64,000 bases of DNA from Pelodera strongyloides (Eukaryota; Nematoda; Chromadorea; Rhabditida; Rhabditidae): contig JAANDG010000489.1 of NCBI GenBank assembly GCA_036852015.1, forward strand, positions 48,502 through 112,501. The letters run 5' to 3'. Below, in pieces: positions 54,201 to 64,000 of this stretch. Positions within the stretch are counted from its first letter, which is position 1. Each line of letters opens with the position of its first letter. Under the pieces are notes generated by a model. That model did not search any database and was not told the DNA's origin. It was given only the letters and a program-made list of their open reading frames with translations. The position numbers and the translations under genes are program-made.

Positions 54201-56861
54201 GAAGAATTTGGCCGCTTCTTCCCCACAATCATAACCATCTGTGCGGAGGTTGGAGTGCAAACTAAACTTCTTTATTTTTATAAAACATATATATTTTTAT
54301 TAAACATATATATTATATGTTACCCGACAGTATCGAATTTCTGCATTACGATACCAAGGAAACTGATGAAACTTCGCGCAGACAACAAACAAATGCTTAA
54401 AGGGACAGGCCCATCAAAGTAAACCTATATTTACGATACGTCCATAGTGACTATCAAGCATTTTTATTACAATATATGCAAACTAAATTTCACATTTATT
54501 TGCCATGGGAAACTTTTTTCCGATGCGCTCAGATCAAATGTATACCGTAAAGCCGCAAATATCCTTGTCGTCAATGCAAATTTATCGTGAAATTAAAATG
54601 CGATTGAAATTTGCATATATAGCTTTGAAATCTGCAGTTTTATGGTATACATATGCGTGGAGCGCATTGAAAAAAAGTTGTCTAGGGCGAATAATGGTGA
54701 AATTTAGTTTGTATATATTGTAATAAAAATGCTTGATAGTCATTATGAACGTATCGTAAATATAGGTTTATTTTGATGGGCCTGTCCCTTTAAAGCGAAA
54801 TACCGGCCGGTTTTTGAAACGCATCTAAAGTACTTGCATTCCTATGCATTCACGCAAAGTGGGCTCTAATTGGGTTCTAGTTTTCATTCTAATTTTTGCT
54901 CATTTGCGTATTCTGCGAAAGAAAGCAGGTGTACGCAATGCGTTTCAAAAACCGGCCGGTTTTTCGCTTTAAATGTCTAAATGTTTATTTGAATCTTACA
55001 CTTAGAAATAGAGCAACGCCATAAGAAACGATGAAAGAATGAAAAGACCGTCCGTCTAGCGACACATCGGACCACCTCTACTCTAGGGTGCCCAGCAATT
55101 CCCGATCCTGCGGCGCACTTTCGTTTGGGCCCGACAGGTGTGCCGCGTTAGACTTGTACGTTTGGCGCACCCGGAGCGCACCCACCCCTTTTTTGTACGC
55201 GTTGACTGCAAAACTAACAAAACTAGGGAATACACCTACGAGCACTGAAAGACTTCGTTCCTCGCAAGTGTTTCCTTTATTGATACTTCGGCTGAAGTAC
55301 CACCATATTTTAAGTGAAGGCTGCCGTCTCTGAAATAAATTTTTTCTTTCGATTTGTCAAAAAATCATATCACTTATCATTCTGTCGGCTGATCATTCGT
55401 AATTCGTAAGGAATTCGGAATTAAATAAGTATTGCACAAACTTTGGGAATTGGTGCATACGATACGCATAACTAAGTGTCATATGTAAATTTGGTGCCGG
55501 AAGCTGCGGATACATAGGAAATTTGCATAGGATACATAGGAAATGCGTATCATATGCAAATTTCCCAAAATAGGTACAATACTGATTTAACTTCGTTGTT
55601 ACGCGGTATAACAACCAGTTTCCGATACTTATGTTCTTCTAGTGCATGCCCAATGAACTAAGCAATGATCTATCGCGCATACACTACACGCGCATACACC
55701 ACAGCGCCCAAAATACGTTTCAAAAACCGGATGTTATATCGCTTCAAGTCCTTATTATAAAGTGGATTTCCTACCCCACGTCACATTCAACAAGCACCAT
55801 TTGTGGCTTTCGTCGAGCGGAAAAGAAACTGAAACAAAATAAGAATTATTCCTTGGCAAAATTGCATGCGCATGAATTATACGTAAATTGCGTTCCATTC
55901 TGTGTCGGAAGGCCATCGCAAAACCACATGTCATACCGCTTTTAACCTGAAAAAAAATTCAAAATAGTTATAAAAAACCCTACAGTCCAGTTCCATCGAC
56001 AACCAAAAACATTCGGTCTTTATTCTCGTTTTTGACTGTGCCCATTGCGTCCAAATATGCGGAGAAAACCTAGAACACTGAAGTTGGATTCAAGATTTCG
56101 CTCTCTTTCTCTCTCTCTCTCTTTCTCTGTCTCTTTCTCTGTCTCTGTCTCTCTCTCTGTCTCTCTCTGTCTCTCTCTGTCTCTCTCTGTCTCTGTCTCT
56201 CTCTGTCTGTCTCTCTCAGTTTCTCTCTGTCTCTCTATGTCTCTCTCTGTCGCTCTCTCTGTCTCTCTCTGTCTCTGTCTCTGTCTTTCTGTCTCCCATC
56301 CCTTGCTCTCTGAATTTCATCCCTCCAACGTTTCTCTCTCTCTCTCTCTTTTTAAGAATTCTAAATTACTAAATATATGTACTATCACCAACCCGTTTGC
56401 TCTTGCACGATTTAACCGGATAAATGTGAAGTTCCTTCACTCGTCCAACGGGTACCCAATCTACACTTCTAGAAGCCATCCATCTACGAAGAGCGCGGAA
56501 TACCTAAATTTAAAACGGTATGACAGCCGGTTTCTGAAAAATTAATCAATAAAAGAATCGGGGGATAAGCCCCAGTTTACGTAACACCGTCGTGGTGTAG
56601 TGGATAAGGATGGATACCCATGTAAAGGAGGTCATGAGTTCGATTCTTGCCCCAAGCGTCCTCGTACAAACAAAAAGGTCTGGTACGTGGTTTGTGAGAA
56701 GTGTACCTGTCATGCATTATGTATCCACGTGCGCCTTTCCGTCATAAACCACATGTCATACCGCTTTAAATGTATAATTGTGAGATAAGACTTACGTGGT
56801 AAGCAGCAAACGAACCAGCCATGCATGCTGTTAGCGCCTTGGTATCTTCTTTGGAAAACAT
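51287..56861 (-). CDS. mARC-type MOSC protein, array gene 4, complete
   Basis: Eleven minus-strand exons join in phase: 56861-56796, 56503-56393, 56069-55984, 55828-55775, 55329-55240, 54261-54179, 53844-53744, 53204-53115, 52255-52119, 51914-51840 and 51425-51287, giving 343 aa. It is nearly colinear with gene 3: MFSKEDTKALTACMAGSFAA anchor, VKELHIYPVKSCKSKR, FFSARRKPQMVLVECDV, TDGYDCGEEAAKFF, QFRAYIVIDGCEAWDEDKW and TRCIITIVSPSTG, where C274 is the predicted Moco ligand. A difference is FRAYIV where the other copies have FRANIV, at a conserved position of the MOSC core. Exon 2 is two codons longer than in gene 3. Introns have gained a Helitron, family A, D and E elements and a long CT tract since the duplication. 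The ATG follows ACTTACAG directly. All catalytic features expected of mARC are present. Confidence 0.94.
52274..52703 (+). mobile_element. Non-autonomous Helitron with tRNA-like passenger
   Basis: A|TCTTATTATATAAAGGAG start, GAAGAGCCCGTAGGACTCTTC hairpin, and CTGG|T end. It closely matches the copy at 13861. It is present in gene 4 and absent from the equivalent gene 3 intron. Confidence 0.87.
52377..52459 (-). tRNA. tRNA-like pseudogene inside the Helitron
   Basis: Same segment as 13976-14057, with TGGGTTCGAATCTCGCC as B-box/T-arm and a D-arm now reading AATTCAATAGGTAGAGC. The mismatches argue against function. Confidence 0.55.
52810..52952. mobile_element. Family A MITE, right end truncated
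   Basis: AAAGCGAAATACCGGTCAAAT at the left and the family interior up to TAAGAATTCAG, then the right terminal repeat is missing. Confidence 0.8.
53332..53729. mobile_element. Family E TTAA foldback element
   Basis: TTAAAGGGATAGGTTCACC pairs with GAGCTGAACTTATCCCTTTAA. The arms hold GGAGCAAAGGAAATTT. It is intronic in gene 4 only. Confidence 0.9.
53990..54055. repeat. GA microsatellite in a mARC gene 4 intron
   Basis: (GA)n tract in the same intron position as the GA tract at about 47670-47765 in gene 3. Confidence 0.9.
54397..54794. mobile_element. Family D-like TTAA foldback element
   Basis: TTAAAGGGACAGGCCCATC pairs with GATGGGCCTGTCCCTTTAA, with a diverged interior compared with 44412. 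It shares its right TTAA with the next element. Confidence 0.92.
54791..54974. mobile_element. Family A MITE abutting a family D element
   Basis: TTAAAGCGAAATACCGGCCGG and ACCGGCCGGTTTTTCGCTTTAA bound it. The first TTAA is also the last TTAA of the preceding element. Confidence 0.92.
55420..55592. mobile_element. Diverged palindromic element related to family B
   Basis: AAGTATTGCACAAACTTTGGG pairs loosely with CCCAAAATAGGTACAATACTG, with GCATACGATACGCATA inside. It is similar to 47970-48144 but lies in a different intron. Confidence 0.65.
56095..56350. repeat. Long CT/TCTG microsatellite in intron 2 of mARC gene 4
   Basis: About 250 bp of CTCTCTGT-type repeat, expanded relative to about 50 bp in gene 3. 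The Leu-Ser frame across it is an artefact. Confidence 0.95.
56588..56655 (+). tRNA. tRNA-like repeat segment
   Basis: GTCGTGGTGTAGTGGATAAGG is an A-box/D-arm-like run and ATGAGTTCGATTCTTG a B-box/T-arm. It lies between family F arms, as does its counterpart at 49409. Confidence 0.45.
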
Positions 56862-57071
56862 CTGTAAGTTAAATAAGACTTTAATTACAAATAATATTAA
56901 AAAAGGATAGGATGGTAAGACATACTAATATTTACCTGAAAAAAGGAGCAGTAATTACAAAATTTATGAAACACTGTGTAATAATCAATTATAGAAAAAT
57001 GCAAGAAAAATGACAATAATTGGGGAAATTTATTGCTTTTTGAAAAAATACGAGTAAAATAATAAATAATA

Positions 57072-57253
57072 TTAAAGCGAGATACTGGCCTGTTTTTAAA
57101 CACCTCGAGGTGCCCAGCATTCGTATGCGACTTATGCAAATGAGCAGAAATTAGAATAAAAAATCGAGCTAAATTCGAGCAAATTAGCATAAATACGCGA
57201 AAATTCAATTGTCCCCGGTGCATTTCAAAACGTGGCCGATATTTCGCTTTAAG
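57072..57253. mobile_element. Family A TTAA foldback MITE
   Basis: TTAAAGCGAGATACTGGCCTG and CGTGGCCGATATTTCGCTTTAA. Confidence 0.88.
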
Positions 57254-57424
57254 CGATATGAATGCGAAAAGTAAAAATATGATAAGTTATGTAAATAATT
57301 TAGTTCATATAAAAGCTATCCTGAAAATCTGCAAGGCGTGCAAGGCGCGCGTGCACCACTCAACTACAAACTTCAATAGTACAAATATTTCCGTTTTCTC
57401 AAATTTTCTTTGCTCCAGCTTACT

Positions 57425-57600
57425 GAAATTAGTCCGGTTTTTGAAACGCATCGTGAACAACTGAATTCCTACGTATTCATGTTAATTTACTCGAATTTAG
57501 CTCGATTTTTTATTCTAATTTATCATTTGCATTAGCTGCATAAGAACACTGGTGTACTTGAGTAGTTGATGCGTTTCAGAAACCGGCTGGTATTTCGCTA
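57425..57600. mobile_element. Family A MITE inside the duplicated upstream block
   Basis: GAAATTAGTCCGGTTTTTGAAAC at the left and CCGGCTGGTATTTCGCTAAG at the right. The block that it splits is continuous upstream of gene 3 (about 50085-50140), so the insertion is younger than the duplication. Confidence 0.85.
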
Positions 57601-57862
57601 AGTTCCTTGAAATTTAGCTAATGAATACGTTATTTATTATTCACCAACATTCTTTTAAAACAAAGAACCACATGGAAAACAAATTACTTCAAAGTTTTTC
57701 TGAACACAATAAAACAACATAAACAATTTTATAATAATTTATTTATTACAATTTATCATGAACACACGAAATATATTCGGCATAGGCACCGGATTAGGCA
57801 TAATTTATGTAGCATAGAAAGCAGTGCAATCTCACTGAAATCAAATAAAGGCAAAAAAAAGG

Positions 57863-58047
57863 TTTAAGGGAAACACCGGCCAGTTTTTGAAATATATCGT
57901 GGAAAACTGAATTCTTACGTATGTATGCCAAGTTAGTCGAATTAGCCCGTTTTTTATTCTAATTTATGTATGTTCATTTGCAAAAGCTGCATTAGAATGC
58001 TGGTGTACTCGATGTGTTTCAAAAACCGGCTGATATTTCGTTTTAAA
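57863..58047. mobile_element. Family A MITE, diverged ends
   Basis: TTAAGGGAAACACCGGCCAG and CCGGCTGATATTTCGTTTTAA with the usual interior. Confidence 0.85.
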
Positions 58048-58227
58048 CAAAAGAACAACGTGAATATGGCAAATTTTGGGAAATCGACTACCTGTATCAA
58101 TAAAAGAAAATTAAAAAAGATGATAATATAAAAAGGATGAATGTTATCAGAAAGACACGAAAAATGTACCGCACTGATTACGAATCAAATCACACAGGAA
58201 AGGCACTATTTATAACTTTGATTGTTT

Positions 58228-58373
58228 AAACTCAAAGCGGTATGGCACGTGTTTGTAAACCGTGTGCCCTTCTAGGAATTTTAGCATAGAATGGAACATA
58301 ATTTGCATATAATACACGGAAACACAGTTGTTGCGCATAGGTTTAAAAACCACGTGCCATACCGCTTGAACAA
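58228..58373. mobile_element. Family F inverted-repeat element
   Basis: CAAAGCGGTATGGCACGTG pairs with CACGTGCCATACCGCTTG. Confidence 0.8.
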
Positions 58374-58803
58374 ATTTTGGAAGTAACTGCTCTCAATGTG
58401 TAAATAAAGTATACAGTAGTATAAAACATGGATATTATTCTTGGATAACTATAGTATGTTTTATAAGAAGATTATCAAGAGCATTAAATTAGTACTAGAA
58501 ACTTTCCAACATAAGATTTATCAATTGAATTTTTTGGAAACCAATCAAACATTAAAATTTTATATTATGGGCTATGGTTTCTGCGCTAAATCAGAATTTC
58601 AATAAGCCTATGACATCAGTAATGATGCTTTATTCGACGAACGGCATACGATGTTCTGAATGCGTTTCAAAAGCCGCGTGCTATACTGCTTTACAGCGGC
58701 AGTTTACGCCCTATATGCAAATCTGGGAACCCCGGAATATTCAATGCATATAGAGTGCGTCGTTGAGCCTTGAGGAGTTTGGCCATTCTTCTGTTATATA
58801 AAT

Positions 58804-61800
58804 TTATACTTTCTTCGTCTTCAGTCTATCCTTGTCGCCGTCGGCTAGCACTGACGAGTTACCATCTGGAAATTGTTTGCTTTGTTAGTTATTAATTGTC
58901 TAATTAGTTATTTAAGTAATGTAGTAGAGTAGTCCAATCTTTTATTGACAACCGAGAGCCTATAGAAGAGTCGAAGGAACAGAGCTTCTGACCTGATCTG
59001 ATTACATTGACTAGGGCGCTGGTATAAGTAGCTAGTTGTTGGAAATTGTGTTATTAATTATCTAATTAGTTATGTAAGTGAGTAATTGGAATTTGTGCGA
59101 GGTAATCGGAATTACCAGCACACTGCATTTTATAAAAAGCTGTTCTTCTATAGCTTTTGAAATTTCATTTTAGTTGTATAGTATAAACACGCTTGTTCTA
59201 TTCCAACATATGTTACACTTGAAGTAGGAGAACGAATATCTACATACAGTGAAATTGTTTATAAATGTTTATTAGACTCTTAGAAAGAGTGCAATTCAAT
59301 TCGTGAAATTCAGAAAATAGGAGAAAAAGATACAATCCCACCTGAGCATTTCATAACTTGTTTCGGGCACTTTCTAATGTCCTTTTCTACACATTTTTGG
59401 TACCTAAAATAAAGTATTTCCAAGGAAGTTCCAGGGTCCACCCCCCCCCCCTCCTTACAATTATATTTTTTCCCATTATTATCATCATTAAATTAACATT
59501 AAAGCGAAATACCGGCCGGGTTTTGACACGTATAGTGTATAGTGTACAACTGAATTCTTACGTGATTCTAATTTATGTTCGTTTGCATAAAGGGACGGGC
59601 CCATCAAAATAAACCCATATTTTGCATGTTTTTATAATTTGTATAAAGGGGGTTTATTATATTATATGTACACTAAATGTCGGCTAGAGTTTATCCCGCT
59701 AAAATTTTTCGGTGTCGATAAACTCAAAAGTATACCGTAGAAGACCAACAATTGCACCCTTGTTTCCTTACCGCGTGTCCCGGGGGAATGTGGCTATATG
59801 GACAGATGGTCTCCCGGGTCCCAATCAGAGCGAGGTATCCTCGGGAGACGCGGTAAGGAAATAAGGGTGCAATTGTTGGTCTTCTACGGTATACTTTTGA
59901 GTTTATCGACACCGAAAAATTTCAGCGGGATAAAGTCTAGCCGAAATTTATGTACATATATTATAATAAACCCCCTTTATACAAATTATAAAAACATGCA
60001 AAATATAGGTTTATTTTGATGGGCCCGTCCCTTTAAGCTGCATGAGATTTCAGTTGTTCTCGATGTGTTTCAAAAAACCGGCCAGTATTTCGCTTTAACA
60101 AAAATAAGTTATTTCTGAAAAATTTATAGTCGATGCACTTCGAAACCTGTCACCTGTATCGTGTTTGCTCGTCGTCTACTTCGCAGTTCGACCAAAAAGT
60201 GTGTTTTGACGGGAGTGGAGAATCCTAAAATAATAATAATAATAATAATAATAATATAAGATAAATTATTATAATACATTACAGCAATTAAAAGAATAAT
60301 ATCCGCATTACATATTTACTATTAGCTTTTAGCTTGCTTATAGTTTAGTTCGGAATTTACAATAATAAAAAAATAAAACATTACCTTGCGCAAAAATTGC
60401 GTGGCTCGCGTCAATTGCGCCATCGGTACTGTTGGTATTTCAAAGTAGATTACTGGTATGCCTTGGTCTTCGGATGTGAATACCTTCAAACAAATTTTGG
60501 ATTCCTTTTTTTTCGTATTGACAGTTTGTTTAAACCATATATTTTAGATTATTTAACAAACTAAAGCTATAAATTATTCCGGTCTTTTAGCTCGGTCGAA
60601 TTTTTTAAATCTATAAGATTATTGTATACCTGTGGCTGGGTGCTGCGCGATTCGGAGTTGAGTAAACAGTTCTGAAACGTGAGGAATTTTGCCATGTGTT
60701 AGACGTTGACAATCAATGAAAATTGCAACAAACATAGCATGACTATTCATGAGCCTTATGATTTCATCTACAACGTAATCCTCGTTTTTTTAAACAAAAA
60801 TAATCTAATTTACTCACTATGATCTCGGGAGCGTGGACGGGCGCGCATTCACAAGCACCAAGCGGTTATCATAATCTCTCAGCGCCGCGCGATACCGGCT
60901 ACACATTTACTGTTACGGCTGCAAAATGGCCTACTTGTTTTGGATCATTCGGGTACCACATTGCCGATAAACAGTGATATCCACGTCGTCGACGAGAGTG
61001 TAAGCAAAACTCGACGCATTGCTAAAATAAAATTTTAATATATTATATTTTTAGTGGAATGTTTCTAAATTTACCTCTTGTACGGGCGGCTGGTTGAGTG
61101 TTGAGGGGTATTCTTCTCCAAAGTTGCTATTCGGGGGAATGCTGTACCTCCATGTTCCCATGAGTACTGTACGACCATAATGGCGCACTACCACTACAGT
61201 AAGCTTGAGGTTCGTAACTCTCTTTTCATGTTTTGATATTCTTGTGACTACTGTAATTTCCCGATAAATTAACCTGAAGAGATGATGCTGTCTCAACTTC
61301 TTCAACGAAACCAACGAGAAGAAAGTTGGGCACTCCAATGATTGTCGAAGTTTTCGCTAAAATAATATTTGTAACCACTTTATTATCATTTGGTAAAGTG
61401 CAAAAATGTGGATGGTTTTTCTAAAATATCACTTTTACTATATAGGCAGAACTAGATAGAAAACATTTCGACCTCTGCGGTTGAAGATTAATGGCATGCG
61501 TAATTTGGATGAGTTATTTCATGCATTGAAAGTATAAGCAGTAGTTTGCCTTGAATTGTGAAAAAGGGTTTTGTGCATTGCATGTTTCATTACCGAGTGA
61601 GTATTGCAAATTTCTAATTCATAGTGATTGTGGGTGGAGGTGAAGTGCAGCATCCATGTTCATAGACAAGAAAGTGACCATTTGGCGACGGTTCTTCTTT
61701 TACTCGTCAGCCAAACCATTTGACGACCACTTTACGACTAATTTTTATCACGAGAGATTATCTCCGTGGCTCTTAACTTTTCGGTGACCTGTAGGAAAGT

Positions 61801-62095
61801 TTCTTCTACGGTGTAAATTACCGTGTCTCTGTGCTACGTCTCGGTTCTTGTTGCGATACGAGCAGTTTTTCGATTGTCAGAAACGTCACAAACAAAGGAA
61901 TTTAAACAAAAATGAACTAAAGAAGTGCTGAAGAAACGTACGGCACTCACAATCGACCAGGTACTCTTTTATGCAAATTTTCTCCATATAAGTGTTGGTG
62001 AGCGAGGCGACCAATGAGGAGGTGTCTTTGTGCTCGGCCTGAAGAATATCATATTCTCACTACCTACCTCTCTCTCTCTCTCTCTCTCTCTCCTC

Positions 62096-62138
<43 letters not shown>

Positions 62139-63819
62139 CTCGCTCTCTTTCTACCTCTCTCTCTCTCTCTCTCTCTCTAGATTTCTCTCCCCCTCTCTCT
62201 AGATTTCTCCCTCTCTGTCTAGATTTCTCCCTCTCCCCTTGTCCCTTTTCTACCTGTCTTCTGTCTCTCACGTCAATTCGAAAACTTCAAATCTTCAAAA
62301 CACCTACCGAAGACGTTGATATCTCACATCCAGTGTTAGAAAGGACAGCCGACGAGCTGAAGACATTAGGTCTATCAGATTGCTCAAAAATTCATCAGTA
62401 CCTTTACTTAGCCCTTTTCCTAGGCGCCAATCTGGTCTATTGTGAAAAACTTGGCGTAGAGCGGACTCGAACCCGCGTCACTTGTCTACTCGACAAGCAC
62501 TCACCGGTTGAGCTACACGCACCCATTTTCACTCAAACAATACTGATTGTTCCTAGCACCCGGTTACACACAGAGGGGTGGGTTGCCTCATGCGGCGCAT
62601 CTACCCAACTTACTCTTTCTCATAAATTGTATGTGTACATAATAAATTATTATTACCAATTAAATTTGTGTCCAATCGGTTGCGTTGTATATTGCCATCA
62701 ATTTCGTGTTCTAGTTTACTTACCAGGAAAATAGTGCTTCTTCGTCACAAGTCTTCATACATTCCGGTTTTGTCTTTACGTCGATGAATTGAGTTTCCTA
62801 AAGGTAAGGCATTATTTACGACGACATTATTTACGACGACATTATTTACGACGACATTATTTACGACGACATTATTTACGTACGCTTGTTTCCATGTCAT
62901 GTGCTCATTCATGGTATTCATTGCGGCGTCACATTGTGTATAAGGACAATAAGGGGTTAGGTATAATACTGTATCAGAACGTCATGGAGTGGCAGGGTGT
63001 ATATAAGACTATACGAGCGCCCTAAAAACTAGCATGTGTATGTGGCCCGTGGAAACTAAGTGCCAATAGAGCGATAACTCAAGCTAAGTAATCGGACATC
63101 TAATTATAAGAAAAGTGCGAGTTGTAAGAAATTTTTAGCAATATATAATTGTAAATCATTAACCTTTCCAGTATTGGGTCGATCAGTACTCTCGAAGACC
63201 ATGTAAATCGCCTTTTCTCCATCGGCACATAAACGATACTTTGAGAACTCGCGGTGTGGCTGAAAGTAAATAAAGACGATATAATTGGTACCTCCTTTCT
63301 ATCATCTCACTCATTTTTTTACGCCTTACTGAGAGAGCTGAGGCCGTATTCAACAACACGCAGGGAGCGCTTCCTGGCCTCCCCAAGGAGCAGAAGAGAT
63401 ACAGAGGTGAGCCTAGTGAGGGCTCCCTGTGTGTTCTTGAATACGGCCTCAGGTTACACGTTAAACAGCTTAGCTAAACAGAAGCGAAACTGAACAACAA
63501 TTCACAAAGGTAATACTGCCCTCCGCAGAGAAGTGCGAAGTAAGAAACTGGAAAATGCGAAATTCAGGAGAGAAACTGAAGCGAAACCTGATTTTTCGCC
63601 ACAGACACGACTTTCCGACTTCTGACGAGTGGTCGCTGCGATGTGACAATAATCTTAATATTCATAATTAAAAAAGTATTTTTTAAACAATTAGGTTTTT
63701 TTGAAATGAAACATCATTCATTGTATATTGAAAAAGCTGCTGATCTTACAAGTTTGGGCTGGCCGCAAGTGGAATCAAAAACCGATGAAACTCGGGTGCT
63801 GCGCAGCGCAGCAAGGATC
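58804..63819 (-). CDS. Secreted protein with two PAN/Apple domains and a TSP1-like tail (5' partial)
   Basis: Twelve minus-strand exons join in phase: 63819(?)-63750, 63259-63164, 62797-62724, 62356-62308, 62038-61951, 61356-61274, 61021-60935, 60671-60630, 60483-60385, 60224-60154, 59403-59342 and 58865-58804, giving 293 aa in the window. PAN domain 1 has cysteines in STCGQPKL, YRLCADG, ECMKTCDEEALFSCSSAV and NTGCEIST. PAN domain 2 has KICIKEYL, SSLQQCVEFCL, GYHCLSAMWYPND and NCLLNSESR. The C-terminal segment (FWSNCEVDD, YQKCVEKDIRKCPKQVMKC) resembles a thrombospondin type 1 repeat. PAN domains bind proteins or sugars, and in nematodes they are common in cuticle and apical-matrix proteins; the role here is inferred. 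No transmembrane segment is seen in the tail. The first exon boundary is uncertain, and the start codon and signal peptide lie beyond the window. I do not recognise a specific orthologue. Confidence 0.8.
59499..60097. mobile_element. Family A MITE split by a family D element
   Basis: The left half is 59499-59586 (TTAAAGCGAAATACCGGCCGG) and the right half 60037-60097 (ends CCGGCCAGTATTTCGCTTTAA). The family D copy lies between them, at the GCATAA/GCTGCAT position of the consensus. Confidence 0.93.
59586..60036. mobile_element. Family D foldback element nested in family A
   Basis: AAAGGGACGGGCCCATC at the left and GATGGGCCCGTCCCTTTAA at the right. It is very close to the copy at 44412. Confidence 0.95.
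62070..62240. repeat. CT microsatellite in a PAN-gene intron
   Basis: Long (CT)n tract with TAGATTTCTCCC interruptions in its right part. It lies 30 nt upstream of an exon (minus strand), so it is a purine tract in the transcript. Confidence 0.95.
62452..62520 (-). tRNA. tRNA-like gene or pseudogene in a dispersed repeat
   Basis: Minus-strand copy of the 23017 segment: perfect 5-bp anticodon stem CTTGT/ACAAG, loop CGAGTAG, and T-arm GCGGGTTCGAGTCCGC. Flanks (CCCACCCCTCTGTGTGTAAC and CACAATAGACCAGATTG) are also shared, so the repeat is larger than the tRNA-like part. Confidence 0.5.
62809..62880. repeat. 15-bp tandem repeat, about 5 copies
   Basis: GACGACATTATTTAC repeats without mismatch across about 72 bp, starting 12 nt from the acceptor of the exon at 62724-62797. 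Confidence 0.97.
63338..63453. mobile_element. Family C inverted-repeat MITE
   Basis: CTGAGGCCGTATTCAACAAC pairs with GTTCTTGAATACGGCCTCAG, with GGGAGCGC/GGGCTCCC inside. Confidence 0.9.
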
Positions 63820-64000
63820 CTGCGCGAAAAATTTTTGTCCGTTGATAACCTGGCGAGATTCTGGCGAAGTCTGGACTATATACTAACTCTCTGTATCTCT
63901 GGCTTCTGCTGCTCTCTGTGCGTCTCCATGTCTACATTTGCTTTGTTCTTTTCCGCTTCCGTTTCCGTAGCTATAATACGTTCTCCTCGTACATGTTGTT
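63820..64000. other. Right window edge, no further exon resolved
   Basis: No convincing exon was found upstream of 63819. The 5' part of the PAN gene probably continues past 64000. Confidence 0.4.

Noticed and set aside
56045..56545. 166-aa Ser/Leu-rich plus-strand frame
   Set aside because: Produced by the CT microsatellite; the real coding here is minus-strand mARC gene 4 exons.
61051..61338. 95-aa minus-strand open frame ending VNLETFH
   Set aside because: Its middle lies in the intron between the exons ending at 61274 and starting at 61021. Skipping it restores a continuous PAN domain (SSLQ joined to QCVEFCL) in phase.

Overview
This is a eukaryotic, intron-rich window that looks nematode. 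Five points support this: a Nit domain fused to a Fhit domain (known from nematodes and insects); nematode-style acceptors (TTTCAG or TTTAG) placed 0-8 nt before most start codons, as expected if mRNAs receive a trans-spliced leader; short interstitial arrays of TTAGGC, the common nematode telomere repeat; a two-PAN-domain secreted protein of nematode style; and a small dibasic-rich peptide precursor. No species can be named from sequence alone. All gene models were made by joining exons by eye. In each complete model the reading phase closes across every intron.

Layout. 1-1486 is a homogeneous 107/114-bp satellite. 1487-7390 is repeat-rich and shows no gene. On the + strand follow SSR4/TRAP-delta (7402-9871, 164 aa), a FAM210-like mitochondrial DUF1279 protein (10767-16814, 251 aa), NitFhit (18430-26084, about 453 aa) and a 105-aa secreted neuropeptide-like precursor (27591-28518). 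The strand then switches. On the - strand lie four tandem mARC-type MOSC-domain genes (29565-34048, 37310-42837, 45575-49708, 51287-56861), the last two being recent duplicates, and then a PAN/Apple-domain secreted protein (58804-63819) whose 5' end lies beyond the window.

Mobile DNA fills introns and intergenic spaces. At least six palindromic families are flanked by TTAA and start AAAGCG, AAAGGG or AAAGGAGG. There is also a Helitron family (A|TC...CTGG|T with a 3' hairpin), some copies of which carry a tRNA-like segment, plus tRNA-like repeats and long CT/GA, CA and TTA microsatellites. Two nested insertions and one paralogous empty site give direct evidence for the TTAA target.

Functionally the neighbours are mostly housekeeping: ER translocation (SSR4), mitochondrial (FAM210, mARC) and nucleotide/metabolite repair (NitFhit). 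The peptide precursor and the PAN protein are secreted or extracellular. Nothing links them into one pathway. The points most worth follow-up are the peptide precursor, the mARC array and the TTAA element population.
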